A DNA stretch of 64,000 bases from Pseudomonas fluorescens (GTDB taxonomy: Bacteria; Pseudomonadota; Gammaproteobacteria; Pseudomonadales; Pseudomonadaceae): positions 496,001 through 560,000 of the forward strand of contig NZ_CABVIY010000005.1 in assembly GCF_902498195.1 (NCBI RefSeq). The letters run 5' to 3'. A program made the position numbers and the translations under genes. Positions 49,264-57,431 of the stretch are shown piece after piece (position 1 is the first letter of the stretch; every line of letters starts with the position of its first letter). The notes under the pieces were generated by a model. That model did not search any database. It was not told where the DNA came from and saw only the letters and a list, made by a program, of their open reading frames with translations.

Positions 49264-50712
49264 TCAGGGTTTGCCGGAGTTCGACGCTTGCGTTCGTCCG
49301 CTTTCCCAACCGCCGCCCAGGGCCAGGAACAGATTGATCTGGCCGGCGGCAACCTGAGTATTGGCGGCGGCCAGTTGCGCGCGGACATCGGTGTAGGTTC
49401 GGGTGGCTTGCAAGTCGGCCAGGAACGAGGCGCGACCGGCCTGAAAGAAACGGTGAGTCTGGTCGGCCGCCAGTTTCGCCGATTGCTCGGCGTCCGCCAG
49501 GGCGTCGCGACGTTGCAGCAGGGCAGAATACTGGGCGAGGCTCGTCTGGGTTTCGCGGATCGCGTTGAGCACCACACCGTCGAACTGCGCCAAGGCGCCC
49601 TGGGTGACCGCTTCGGCTTCGCGGATGCGTGCACGGGCGCCGTTGGTCGGCACCGTCCAGGTCAGTGAAGGTCCGAAGCCCCAGCGGTTGGTGGAGGGTT
49701 CGCCAAGATTCTCCAGAATACCCACGGTGCCGACCGTCGCACCGAGGCTGACGTCCGGGTACAGCTGAGCCGTGGCGATGCCGATCGTCGCGGTCGCTGC
49801 TGCCAGCCGGCGCTCTGCCTGCCTCACGTCGGGGCGGCGCTTGAGCAACGATGCGCCGTCGCCCACCGGTATCAACTGTGCGATTTTGGGTAATTCGGCG
49901 CATGTCGCGGTGCCGGCCGGCAATTGGTCCACCGGTTTGGCCAACAGCATCGACAAACGGAACAATCCGGCCTGACGCTCCGCCTCATACCGAGGCATCT
50001 CGGCGCGCAGGGATTTGAATTGGGTTTGCGAACGGGTGACCTGGGTTTCATCGCCACGCCCGGCATCGCGCAAGCGCTGGATCAATGTGGTGCTCTGGGC
50101 TTGCAGATCAAGGGAATGCTGGGCGATTTCCCACTCTTCATTGGCCGCGCACACCTGGGTGTAGGCGCGGACCACATCGGCCACCAGGGTGATGCGCGCG
50201 GTGTCGGCGGCGCCTTGTGTCGCATCGGCACTGGCCTTGGCCGCTTCGATGCCGCGCTGCAACTTGCCGAACAGGTCGAATTGGTAAGACGCGCTGATGG
50301 CGATACTGCCGATGTTGGCCACTGGCACTTTCTCCGGCAAAAGGAACGCTTCTCCGGACTCCTGCAAACGTTCGGCGCCCATCTTCACGCCGCCACTCCA
50401 GCCGCCTGCCGCTTCGGCCTCGTCGACCTGGGCGCGGGACCGTTGCAGGTTTGCCGCCGCGACCCGCAAATCGGTGTTGGACGCCATGGCCTGCTGGATC
50501 AACTGGTCAAGTCGCGGGTCCCGATACAGGCGCCACCAATCGGCCGGCACCGGGTCGGAGACCACCGGCTTGCCGTCGACCGCGAGTTCGCCCTGCAGGT
50601 CTTCACGGTGGATGGCCGCGTCTTCCGGCAGGTGATAGTCCGGCCCGACCACCTGGCACGCCGACAGCAGCAAACCCAATCCCGCGACCGCCCACCCTGA
50701 AGCCTTGCTCAT
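49264..50712 (-). CDS. Outer-membrane efflux lipoprotein, NodT/OprM family
   Basis: A 482-residue TolC-like outer-membrane factor. The signal peptide ends at the lipobox LLSAC (MSKASGWAVAGLGLLLSACQ). Both OEP halves are present, with the repeats of helical hairpins (ASNTDLRVAAANLQRSRAQVDEAEA; QTQFKSLRAEMPRYEAERQ) and RRPDVRQAERRLAAATATIGIATAQLYP, the signature of NodT proteins. Last gene of the marR-FUSC-DUF1656-HlyD-OMF operon (overlap of 4 bases with the adaptor). Confidence 0.92.
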   Translation of the reverse strand: MSKASGWAVAGLGLLLSACQVVGPDYHLPEDAAIHREDLQGELAVDGKPVVSDPVPADWWRLYRDPRLDQLIQQAMASNTDLRVAAANLQRSRAQVDEAEAAGGWSGGVKMGAERLQESGEAFLLPEKVPVANIGSIAISASYQFDLFGKLQRGIEAAKASADATQGAADTARITLVADVVRAYTQVCAANEEWEIAQHSLDLQAQSTTLIQRLRDAGRGDETQVTRSQTQFKSLRAEMPRYEAERQAGLFRLSMLLAKPVDQLPAGTATCAELPKIAQLIPVGDGASLLKRRPDVRQAERRLAAATATIGIATAQLYPDVSLGATVGTVGILENLGEPSTNRWGFGPSLTWTVPTNGARARIREAEAVTQGALAQFDGVVLNAIRETQTSLAQYSALLQRRDALADAEQSAKLAADQTHRFFQAGRASFLADLQATRTYTDVRAQLAAANTQVAAGQINLFLALGGGWESGRTQASNSGKP

Positions 50713-51596
50713 GGCAGCAGCCCCCTGGCCTGATCGTCGATGATCGATACCGTGGCCGTGCGCCCGGCGATCATGCGGAAGTCCGCCGGCACGTCATCGA
50801 AGGCGATCCGCACCGGAATCCGCTGGGCCAGGCGCACCCAACTGAACGCCGGGTTGACGTTGGGCAGCAGGTTATTGCCGCTGGTGCGATCGCGGTCTTC
50901 GATCCCGGCGACGATGCTTTCCACATGCCCGCGCAACCGCGCGCGGTCGCCGACCACACGGATGTCGACGCTCTGACCGACATGGATGCCGTCCAGCTTG
51001 GTTTCTTCGAAATAGCCGTCGATGTGGAAGGAGTTGCTGTCGACCACCGACAACACCGGCCGCCCGGCGCTGACGAACTCCTGGGTGCGCGGCGCGCGGT
51101 CGTTGACATAGCCATCCACCGGGCTGCGGATCACCGAGCGGTCGAGGTTGAGCTGGGCGCTATCCACCGCGACCTGGGCTTCCATCAACGCCACCTGGGC
51201 ACGGGCCACGCGCGACTGGCTTTCTTCCAGTTGCTCGCCTGGCACCAGATTACCCAGCCCCTTGTTGCGTTTGGCTTCGCGCTGGGCCTGGGCGAGGGTT
51301 TCCTCGCGATCGGCCACCGCCGCCTTCGCCTGGCGCAGGGCCAGTTTGAAACGGTCCTGGTCGATGCTGAACAGCACCTGGCCACGTTTGACCAACTGGT
51401 TGTCGCGCACGTCCACTTGCTGGATCAGCCCGGACACATCCGGCGCGATCTGCACGATGTCGGCGCGGATGTGCCCATCACGGGTCCAGGGCGCGAACAT
51501 GTAATACATCACCATGCGCCAGACCACGACAACGGCGAAACTTACGATCAACAGGGTCAAGACCACGCGGCCGATGGTCAAAAAAGGTTTTTTCAT
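50709..51596 (-). CDS. HlyD/EmrA-family periplasmic adaptor (AaeA-like)
   Basis: A 295-residue adaptor: one N-terminal TM helix (about 10-30, IGRVVLTLLIVSFAVVVVWRM), a coiled coil (about 75-120), lipoyl motif (VSGLIQQVDVRDNQLVKRGQVLFSID) and a beta barrel (RIPVRIAFDDVPADF). Together with FUSC and DUF1656 it matches the AaeXAB aromatic-acid efflux type. It overlaps DUF1656 upstream by 4 bases (ATGA). Confidence 0.9.
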   Translation of the reverse strand: MKKPFLTIGRVVLTLLIVSFAVVVVWRMVMYYMFAPWTRDGHIRADIVQIAPDVSGLIQQVDVRDNQLVKRGQVLFSIDQDRFKLALRQAKAAVADREETLAQAQREAKRNKGLGNLVPGEQLEESQSRVARAQVALMEAQVAVDSAQLNLDRSVIRSPVDGYVNDRAPRTQEFVSAGRPVLSVVDSNSFHIDGYFEETKLDGIHVGQSVDIRVVGDRARLRGHVESIVAGIEDRDRTSGNNLLPNVNPAFSWVRLAQRIPVRIAFDDVPADFRMIAGRTATVSIIDDQARGLLP

Positions 51597-51802
51597 GTCA
51601 TCAGGTATCGACTGAGTGAGTCCACGACGCCAAGCAGCAAGGCGTAGAGAGCCACGTTAAACAATGCCCGGTGCCAGACCAGACGGTAAAAGTGCAGGCG
51701 CGTCAGCACCCCGTGCACCAGCAGGTAAAGCAGATACGTAAAGCCCATCAGCACCAGCAGCGTGGGCAGGAATACCCCGCTGATATCCAGATCACCGATC
51801 AT
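51593..51802 (-). CDS. DUF1656 small membrane protein (AaeX-like)
   Basis: A 69-residue protein with two TM helices, MIGDLDISGVFLPTLLVLMG and FNVALYALLLGVVDSLSRYL. It belongs to DUF1656, which accompanies FUSC-type transporters, as in the aaeXAB operon. Its overlaps with FUSC (ATGA, 51799-51802) and HlyD (51593-51596) confirm a single operon. Exact function unknown. Confidence 0.9.
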   Translation of the reverse strand: MIGDLDISGVFLPTLLVLMGFTYLLYLLVHGVLTRLHFYRLVWHRALFNVALYALLLGVVDSLSRYLMT

Positions 51803-53871
51803 AAAGGCGCTCCATCAATGCCATGGGGCAGCGGTTCCTGGGGCTCGGCGGAACCGACAAATTCGACGCCGGGCAACAGCGCCAGGCGCAGGCCGCTCAA
51901 GGCGTGCAACAGGTGCAGGCGGGTTTCATCGTCGCCCGCGCCAGCAAGGGCACGGCGGGCGCGATCCATGGTCATCAGCAACGGGCTCGGCGCCGGCAAG
52001 CGCTCCCCGGCCTTGAGACAGGTCTTGAAGTAGTCGCCGACCTCGGCCACCACCTGACGCAGCAACGCCTGCGGTACGCCGTGAACCCGTGGCGTATAGG
52101 CCAGCAGGTCGAGCAGATTCAGCGCCACGCGCACCTCGCGCAGGGCGATGCCGGTGTCCTGGCCGGTCATGGCCAGCCGCGGCAAATGCTGCATCAGGCG
52201 ATCCAGTACCTGCACGCCCAGGTGTCGATGTTCGGCCAGTGTCGCCGGCTCGGTCAGGCTGACGATGTCGCGCCAGCTGAAACGGGTCAGGCGCTTGGCC
52301 GCCAGTTCGGCGCCGAAGGGCCGCGCCACCAGGGTCCAGATGAAGGCAAACAGCAGGCCCACGGGGCCGGCCAGGTTGGAATTGGCGAAACTGAGGAAGT
52401 CCGCGTCATAGGCGCCCTGGATACTGATGAAGGACGAGGTGTTGACCAGCGTCAGCAACATGCCCAGGTAAAACTGCGGCTTGACCGTCAGGGTGCCGAC
52501 GATGATGAACGGCACGGCGAACGCCAGCACCAGCATCGGGAAATCATGCAGGTTGGGCAGCACCAGAAACAGGTAAAGGCTGGCGAACAGCACCGACATC
52601 GCCGTCCAGAAAAAGAACCGGTAGATCTGCGGCGCCGGGTCGTCCATCGAGGCAAAAAAACTACAGGCCACCGCCGCCAGGATCACCGCGGCGCCACCGT
52701 CGGTCCAGCCGAGCAGAATCCACAGCACCGAGGCGACAATGATCGCGGTGACGGTGGACGCCGCCGAGTAAAACATCAGGCCACGGTCCAGGAACGGCGT
52801 CAGCCGGCCCAGCCGCCAGTGCCGATACACCGCGCGCCAACTGTCCTGGTTTTCGCACTGGATGGCGATTTGCAGGCTGCGGCAGTCCTGCCACAAATCG
52901 ATCCACTCACCGAGGCGATACAGGGCGTTGGAGAACAGCAGCTGCCTGCGATCGTCCAGCGCCTCGGGGCTGGGTTGCGCGGCCTCAAGTTGGTCCTTCA
53001 GCGCCTGCCATCGGTCAAGGTCAGCGTCTTTGTGCTGGAGCCATTCGGTGGTGGCGCCCAGCAGCGGCGCAAACTGATCCACCAGCTCGGGCGTACGCCG
53101 TTCGAGGGCATACAGCGCGTCGTCGAGGGCATCGATCACCGGCATCAGGTGAATCATGCGCCCGCGCAACTCCTTGGTATTGCGTACCGTTTGCGGCCGC
53201 GCACCCTCGTGAGGCAGCTGGCCGATCATCAGTTCCAGGCTGTTGAAGGTCGTCACCATCGACATGCGCAACGCGCTGACTTCGTCGGGCTGCACGTTGC
53301 GAGCGAGAAACCGCAGGCTGTAGTTCGAGGCATCCACAAACCATTTGCTCACCGAATCGTTGAACACCGGCGCCAGACGACGGGGCCAGAACATCGCGCC
53401 GACCACCGCCGCGACGGCGATGCCAAGAAAGATCTCTTCGGTGCGCGCCTCGGCCACATCCCACACCGCCAACGGGTTGTCCACCACCGGCAGGGCGATC
53501 AGCGGCAAGGTGTAGCCGGCCAGCATCAACGCGTAGTTGTTGGCGGTGCGCAAATGCAAGGACAGGAACAGCAGCGTCCCGGTCCACAGGGCGATGACCA
53601 GCACCAGCACATAAGGGCTCTGGACGAACATCGGCACAAATAGAACCGCCGCGGCGGCCCCCATGAAGGTGCCGATGGCGCGGTACAGCGCCTTGGAAGT
53701 GGTCGGGCCGAGAAACGGATTGGAAACGATGTACACCGTGGCCATCGCCCAATACGGACGCGGCATTTGCATGAGCAGGGCGATGTACAACGCGATCATC
53801 GAGGCCGCGAAGGTGCGCACGCCGTAAAACCAGTCGCGCGCCGGGGGCATGCCGGTAAAAAATCCGTTCAA
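51799..53871 (-). CDS. FUSC-family inner-membrane efflux transporter (AaeB/fusaric-acid resistance type)
   Basis: A 690-residue transporter with two groups of six TM helices (about 20-165 and 365-500) separated by a cytosolic helical domain. Motifs MPRPYWAMATVYIVSNPFLGPTTSKALYRAIGTFMGAAAAVLF in outline are typical for FUSC. It probably expels hydroxylated aromatic acids or fusaric-acid-like compounds together with the adaptor and the NodT outer-membrane factor encoded downstream. It overlaps marR by 4 bases (ATGA). Confidence 0.92.
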   Translation of the reverse strand: MNGFFTGMPPARDWFYGVRTFAASMIALYIALLMQMPRPYWAMATVYIVSNPFLGPTTSKALYRAIGTFMGAAAAVLFVPMFVQSPYVLVLVIALWTGTLLFLSLHLRTANNYALMLAGYTLPLIALPVVDNPLAVWDVAEARTEEIFLGIAVAAVVGAMFWPRRLAPVFNDSVSKWFVDASNYSLRFLARNVQPDEVSALRMSMVTTFNSLELMIGQLPHEGARPQTVRNTKELRGRMIHLMPVIDALDDALYALERRTPELVDQFAPLLGATTEWLQHKDADLDRWQALKDQLEAAQPSPEALDDRRQLLFSNALYRLGEWIDLWQDCRSLQIAIQCENQDSWRAVYRHWRLGRLTPFLDRGLMFYSAASTVTAIIVASVLWILLGWTDGGAAVILAAVACSFFASMDDPAPQIYRFFFWTAMSVLFASLYLFLVLPNLHDFPMLVLAFAVPFIIVGTLTVKPQFYLGMLLTLVNTSSFISIQGAYDADFLSFANSNLAGPVGLLFAFIWTLVARPFGAELAAKRLTRFSWRDIVSLTEPATLAEHRHLGVQVLDRLMQHLPRLAMTGQDTGIALREVRVALNLLDLLAYTPRVHGVPQALLRQVVAEVGDYFKTCLKAGERLPAPSPLLMTMDRARRALAGAGDDETRLHLLHALSGLRLALLPGVEFVGSAEPQEPLPHGIDGAPL

Positions 53872-54335
53872 GGGTTGGCCACCGACGGATGGCGAGCCGA
53901 TTCGAAGGCCTTCAATACCCGCAGCGCGGCTTCCAGATCACGCGGATCGATGCCTTCGAGCACTTCATTGCGCAAACGCACCAGCTCGACTTCCACCGTT
54001 TGCACCAGCGTGCGGCCGGTGTCGGTCAGGCTCAGGCATTTGGCGCGGCGATCCTGGGCATCTTCGGTCCGGCAGACATGACCGGCATGGCACAGCTGGT
54101 CCAGCAGTCGCACCAGCGACGGGCTCTCCATCCCGGACGCCTGCGCCACCGCCACCTGCCGCACGCCATCGCCCAGGCGCCCGATCATCAGCAACGGGAC
54201 GGCGCAGGCTTCGGAAATACCATAGTTGACCAGCGTGGTCTGGCAGATCTTCCGCCAATGTCGGGCAGCCACCACCATGGAGCTGCTGATGTTCATCTGG
54301 AGAGCGTCGAGAGTATTCGGCACGAGGAAATGCAC
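53868..54335 (-). CDS. MarR-family regulator of the FUSC efflux operon
   Basis: A 155-residue winged-helix regulator: helix block to about 50 (WRKICQTTLVNYGISEACAVPLLMIGRLG), recognition region VRQVAVAQASGMESPSLVRLLDQLCHAGHV, wing with RTEDAQDRRAKCLSLTDTGR. The proposed start is GTG at 54333-54335 complement; an ATG 39 bases later is a possible alternative, and there is no clear ribosome site for either. It is the first gene of the five-gene efflux operon and likely represses it from the palindrome just upstream. Confidence 0.88.
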   Translation of the reverse strand: MHFLVPNTLDALQMNISSSMVVAARHWRKICQTTLVNYGISEACAVPLLMIGRLGDGVRQVAVAQASGMESPSLVRLLDQLCHAGHVCRTEDAQDRRAKCLSLTDTGRTLVQTVEVELVRLRNEVLEGIDPRDLEAALRVLKAFESARHPSVANP

Positions 54336-54337
54336 AC

Positions 54338-54354
54338 TGTTAGTTTGCTAACTA
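54338..54354. promoter_or_regulatory. Palindrome at the marR promoter, probable MarR operator
   Basis: GTTAG-tttg-CTAAC (54339-54352), with overlapping TAGTT/AACTA symmetry, immediately upstream of the proposed GTG start. Size and position fit an autoregulatory MarR operator. Confidence 0.5.
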
Positions 54355-54490
54355 TCAATATCGCATTGGAGGGGTTTTTCCGTCAAGTTTTGAAACAAAT
54401 AGCCGACCATGAACACGTAAAGGTCACGTCAAAGGTCGTTGCTGAGTTTGAAAGTTGATCGGCCCTGAATCGGTAAAACTCTCAAAACCT

Positions 54491-54772
54491 TCAGCGCTTC
54501 CTGGCCCGTTCATAGACATCACTGCGTTCGCGCTTTCCGACAGCAACCACAGAAACGACTACACGCTCATCTATAACCTCGTAGACCAGCCGGTATCCCG
54601 ACGACTTCAGCTTGATTTTGTAGCAATCAGGCATGCCATGCAGTGCGTCGGATTGAATTCGAGGCAGCTCAAGCCGCTCAGCCAGTTTCTTTTTGAATTG
54701 CTCACGCAACGTATGACCCAGTTTGTCCCACTCCTTGCGTGCGGACGGCAGGAATTCGAGCTTATAGGTCAT
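54491..54772 (-). CDS. RelE/StbE-family toxin
   Basis: A 93-residue type II toxin: MTYKLEFLPSARKEWDKLG, LRIQSDALHGMPDCYKIKLKSSGYRLVYEV and VVVSVVAVGKRERSDVYERA in outline, the RelE/StbE fold. Known family members cleave mRNA in the ribosome A site; the basic residues of that surface (K, R, R) are present. It is encoded downstream of, and overlapping by 11 bases, the antitoxin gene. Confidence 0.9.
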   Translation of the reverse strand: MTYKLEFLPSARKEWDKLGHTLREQFKKKLAERLELPRIQSDALHGMPDCYKIKLKSSGYRLVYEVIDERVVVSVVAVGKRERSDVYERARKR

Positions 54773-55007
54773 CCAGGGTTACCGGGACCGGCGTTTCATG
54801 ACGACGAGAGCGCACAATATCCGCCAAGGCAAGATCATCGAGGCGCTCCATCATCGCCTCGAAGACATCCGCCGGGACCATGTAACCCATTACTCGATTG
54901 TGATTCAGCACAGCGACAGGCCCGCCGTGGGCACCATTCAAAACGGCAGTCGGGTTTTTCTTTAGCTCGGATACGCTTACAGCCATGTCGGCTAGAACAT
55001 TTTGCAT
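54762..55007 (-). CDS. Phd/YefM-StbD type antitoxin
   Basis: An 81-residue antitoxin: N-terminal DNA-binding part MAVSVSELKKNPTAVLNGAHGGPVAVLNHN in outline, a typical Phd/YefM fold, then a C-terminal helical toxin-binding tail (AMMERLDDLALADIVRSRRHET). First gene of the pair, with GAGG of the ribosome site inside the operator. It neutralizes the toxin and, with it, represses the operon. Confidence 0.9.
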   Translation of the reverse strand: MQNVLADMAVSVSELKKNPTAVLNGAHGGPVAVLNHNRVMGYMVPADVFEAMMERLDDLALADIVRSRRHETPVPVTLDDL

Positions 55008-55013
55008 AATAAA

Positions 55014-55029
55014 GACCTCAAATGAGGTC
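55014..55029. promoter_or_regulatory. Toxin-antitoxin operator palindrome
   Basis: Perfect GACCTCA-aa-TGAGGTC, 6 bases before the antitoxin ATG and overlapping its ribosome site. Position and symmetry are as expected for autoregulation by the antitoxin-toxin complex. Confidence 0.7.
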
Positions 55030-55088
55030 GTAATTCTGGTCTATTTTTACCCTTGCGGCAAACTTGAAAGCTGCTCTTTATCGGATTG

Positions 55089-55334
55089 TCATACCCCCCG
55101 CCCCTTCCTCAACATCACATCCAGTTGATCCACCACCTCTGCCCAATCGGCGTCATCGAGAATTTCATTGCGCAGCAGCTCCGCCTGGCTCGGGCTCCAG
55201 AAAAACGCGTCGGCCAGGTGCAGTTCCGGTTTAAGCGGTGAGTGGGTGGCGATGAATTTGTCGATGTTTTCGGCGTCGTCGGGCAGGCCGAGTTGCTTGA
55301 ACAGGGAAGGAAGGCTGTGGGTTGGGTTTTCCAT
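55089..55334 (-). CDS. DUF2789-family protein
   Basis: An 81-residue protein starting MENPTHSLPSLFKQLGLPDD, with LADAFFWSPSQAELLRNEI in the middle, the DUF2789 pattern. Function unknown. The start (ATG at 55332-55334 complement) was chosen because the upstream extension reads into a REPIN. Monocistronic. Confidence 0.85.
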   Translation of the reverse strand: MENPTHSLPSLFKQLGLPDDAENIDKFIATHSPLKPELHLADAFFWSPSQAELLRNEILDDADWAEVVDQLDVMLRKGRGV

Positions 55335-55374
55335 GTCTGGCTCCTTTTCGGGTGAGGTGACTGCTTCGCCGTCA

Positions 55375-55440
55375 TTCGCGAGCAGGCTCGCTCCCACAGG
55401 AGAAACGCGACCCCCTGCAGGAGCGAGCCTGCTCGCGAAG
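55375..55440. repeat. REPIN, mixed GCGAGCAGGCTCGCTCC class
   Basis: Arms about 55375-55399 (CTCCCACAGG ending) and 55418-55440 (CAGGAGCGAG ending); the two arms come from slightly different subclasses. It lies upstream of DUF2789 and downstream of the YbaK gene. Confidence 0.85.
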
Positions 55441-55463
55441 ACGGCAGCACTGTCGTCGCAAAT

Positions 55464-55925
55464 CTAATCACTCAACTCCCGCACCTCCGCATGCGGCACC
55501 ATTTTCAGGAAGTCCGGCATGTTCATGTGCAGCAGGTTGATGTGGTTGCCGGCTTCCACGTAGATGTCTTTCTGCCGGGTCAGCAGGGGGTCGATGACCA
55601 CGTCCAGCCCATAGGCCTCACCCAGGGCGGGAATAGCGCCGCGTTCGCAGTCGTCGAACAGGTGCGGCAGATTGCTTTCCCGGGAAACCTGCCATTCGCC
55701 GCTGCTGCGCACTTTGCTCAGGTCCAGGTGACGGCTGGCGGGCAGCACGGCCATCAGGTAATGACCATGGTGGTCGTCGAGGATCACCGATTTGGCCACC
55801 CGCTCGGCGGGAATGCCCGCGACCCTCGCCGTTTCGAGGCTGCTGGCCGAGTGGGGGTGGGTGACGATGTCATAGTCGCATTGAGCCTTTTCCAGGCTTC
55901 GCTGCACGGTTCTTGCCATACGCAT
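55464..55925 (-). CDS. YbaK/EbsC-family aminoacyl-tRNA deacylase
   Basis: A 153-residue protein from the ATG complementary to 55923-55925, with GAGG 6-9 bases upstream; a second ATG is 6 bases later. Motifs: HPHSASSLETARVAGIPAERVAKSVIL with the catalytic-type lysine, and HINLLHMNMPDFLKMV. The YbaK/ProX fold hydrolyses mischarged aminoacyl-tRNAs in trans (for example Cys- or Ala-tRNAPro); which one is not determined. It diverges from the NfeD gene by about 200 bases. Confidence 0.88.
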   Translation of the reverse strand: MRMARTVQRSLEKAQCDYDIVTHPHSASSLETARVAGIPAERVAKSVILDDHHGHYLMAVLPASRHLDLSKVRSSGEWQVSRESNLPHLFDDCERGAIPALGEAYGLDVVIDPLLTRQKDIYVEAGNHINLLHMNMPDFLKMVPHAEVRELSD

Positions 55926-56121
55926 GATGCACCTCGGTGTCCGCAATAAAGCCTGGCGGACGATGGTTAACGCTCTTGCACGTACTGAAAGTCTAGGCTG
56001 GCCTGCACGACCCGGCGGGAAATCCGCCCATCGGACAGGTCGACAACCGGGCAAAATCCAGACAGCTGGCACGTCAACTAAACTGTATACAGAACCACCT
56101 GCGGCTCTCCCGGAGGGTCAC

Positions 56122-56655
56122 GTGAACACGCACTGTTTTGCCATTGCCTGGCTGTTGGCGTTGAGCGGTTACGCCTTCGCCGCGGACCCTGGCAGCCTGC
56201 CGACACCAGACCCCGTCGGCCTCTGGCTGATCACCTTCGGCATTGCCTTTCTGATCGCCGAAGCGGCCCTGCCCAACTACGGCGTGATCGGTTTGGGCGG
56301 GATTGTGATGTTCGTGATCGGTGCGGTCATCCTGACCAATGCCCAAATGCCCGCCCCCCTGATGATCGGCCTGGGGCTGATCAGCGCGCTGTTGCTGATA
56401 TTCCTGCTGGTCCGTGCCCTGAAAACCCGACCGCGCCATAACGTCAGCGGCGACGCCGGACTGCTGGGCAGCGTGACGCCGGTGTTGTCATTGCAGGCCG
56501 GCGATGCCTGTCACGGCTGGGTGCATTTACAGGGCGAACGCTGGCAAGTGTCGAGCGCCAAGCCGTTGCAAATCGGCCAGCGGGTGCTGGTGGTGGCACG
56601 CAAGGGTTTAATGCTGGAAGTGGCCGCGACTGACGCGGTACCAATGGGAGAATGA
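56122..56655 (+). CDS. NfeD-family membrane protein
   Basis: A 177-residue protein with a GTG start at 56122, set by GGAGGG at 56112-56117; there is no supported longer form. A signal peptide or TM helix (LLALSGYAFAA) is followed by two or three TM helices (LWLITFGIAFLIAEAALPNYGVIGLGGIVMFVIGAVIL in outline) and a C-terminal OB-fold (GLLGSVTPVLSLQAGDACHGWVHLQGERWQV). This is the short NfeD form without ClpP-like protease. It overlaps the slipin gene (56652-56655), its partner in membrane-domain organization. Confidence 0.88.
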   Translation: MNTHCFAIAWLLALSGYAFAADPGSLPTPDPVGLWLITFGIAFLIAEAALPNYGVIGLGGIVMFVIGAVILTNAQMPAPLMIGLGLISALLLIFLLVRALKTRPRHNVSGDAGLLGSVTPVLSLQAGDACHGWVHLQGERWQVSSAKPLQIGQRVLVVARKGLMLEVAATDAVPMGE

Positions 56656-57416
56656 CCATGGGCCTGCAGCTGGGTTTTGTCGCGCTGCTGTTATTGCTGA
56701 TCGCATTGGCAGGCGCGACCTTTCGCATCCTGCGCGAGTACGAGCGCGGGGTGGTGTTCCAGCTCGGACGCTTCTGGCAGGTCAAGGGCCCGGGCCTGAT
56801 CCTGTTGATTCCGGTGGTCCAGCAAATGGTTCGCGTGGACCTTCGGACCATCGTCCTCGACGTCCCGCCGCAAGACGTGATCACCCGCGACAACGTCTCG
56901 GTCAAGGTCAATGCCGTGCTGTACTTCCGCGTCCTCGATCCGCAGAAGGCAATCATCCAGGTCGAAGACTTCCTGATGGCCACCAGCCAATTGGCGCAAA
57001 CCACCCTGCGCGCAGTGCTCGGTAAACACGAGCTCGACGAGCTGCTGGCCGAACGCGAACGGCTGAACATCGACATCCAGCAAGTGCTCGACGCCCAGAC
57101 TGACGCCTGGGGCATCAAGGTGGCCAACGTCGAGATCAAACACGTGGACCTCAACGAATCGATGGTCCGCGCCATCGCCAAACAAGCCGAAGCCGAGCGC
57201 GAACGCCGGGCCAAGGTGATCCACGCCGAAGGCGAGTTGCAGGCCTCGGAAAAACTCATGCAAGCCGCCGAAATGCTCGGCCGCCAACCCGGCGCCATGC
57301 AACTGCGTTACATGCAGACGCTGAGTTCGATTGCCGGGGACAAGAGCTCGACCATCGTCTTTCCGTTGCCGATCGAACTGCTCAAGGGCATGGCGGATTT
57401 GTCGCCGAAACCTTGA
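56652..57416 (+). CDS. Slipin (stomatin-like SPFH/band-7 protein)
   Basis: A 254-residue protein: N-terminal membrane helix (about 5-23), then the SPFH domain (REYERGVVFQLGRFWQVKGPGLILLIP; DVPPQDVITRDNVSVKVNAVLYF; LRAVLGKHELDELLAERERLN), and a coiled-coil tail with AEAERERRAKVIHAEGELQA. Together with NfeD it is thought to scaffold membrane microdomains. The start at 56652 overlaps the NfeD stop; a second ATG is at 56658. It converges with the NodT gene, stops 16 bases apart. Confidence 0.92.
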   Translation: MTMGLQLGFVALLLLLIALAGATFRILREYERGVVFQLGRFWQVKGPGLILLIPVVQQMVRVDLRTIVLDVPPQDVITRDNVSVKVNAVLYFRVLDPQKAIIQVEDFLMATSQLAQTTLRAVLGKHELDELLAERERLNIDIQQVLDAQTDAWGIKVANVEIKHVDLNESMVRAIAKQAEAERERRAKVIHAEGELQASEKLMQAAEMLGRQPGAMQLRYMQTLSSIAGDKSSTIVFPLPIELLKGMADLSPKP

Positions 57417-57431
57417 ACCGCACGCGCTGAC

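Noticed and set aside
51823..53643. A 606-codon plus-strand frame opposite the FUSC gene
   Set aside because: Same reason: Gln/Arg/His-rich shadow of a true membrane protein gene.
53965..54258. Alternative frames in the marR region as extra genes
   Set aside because: Overlap the MarR gene in shifted frames, Arg/Gly/Pro-rich and without motifs.
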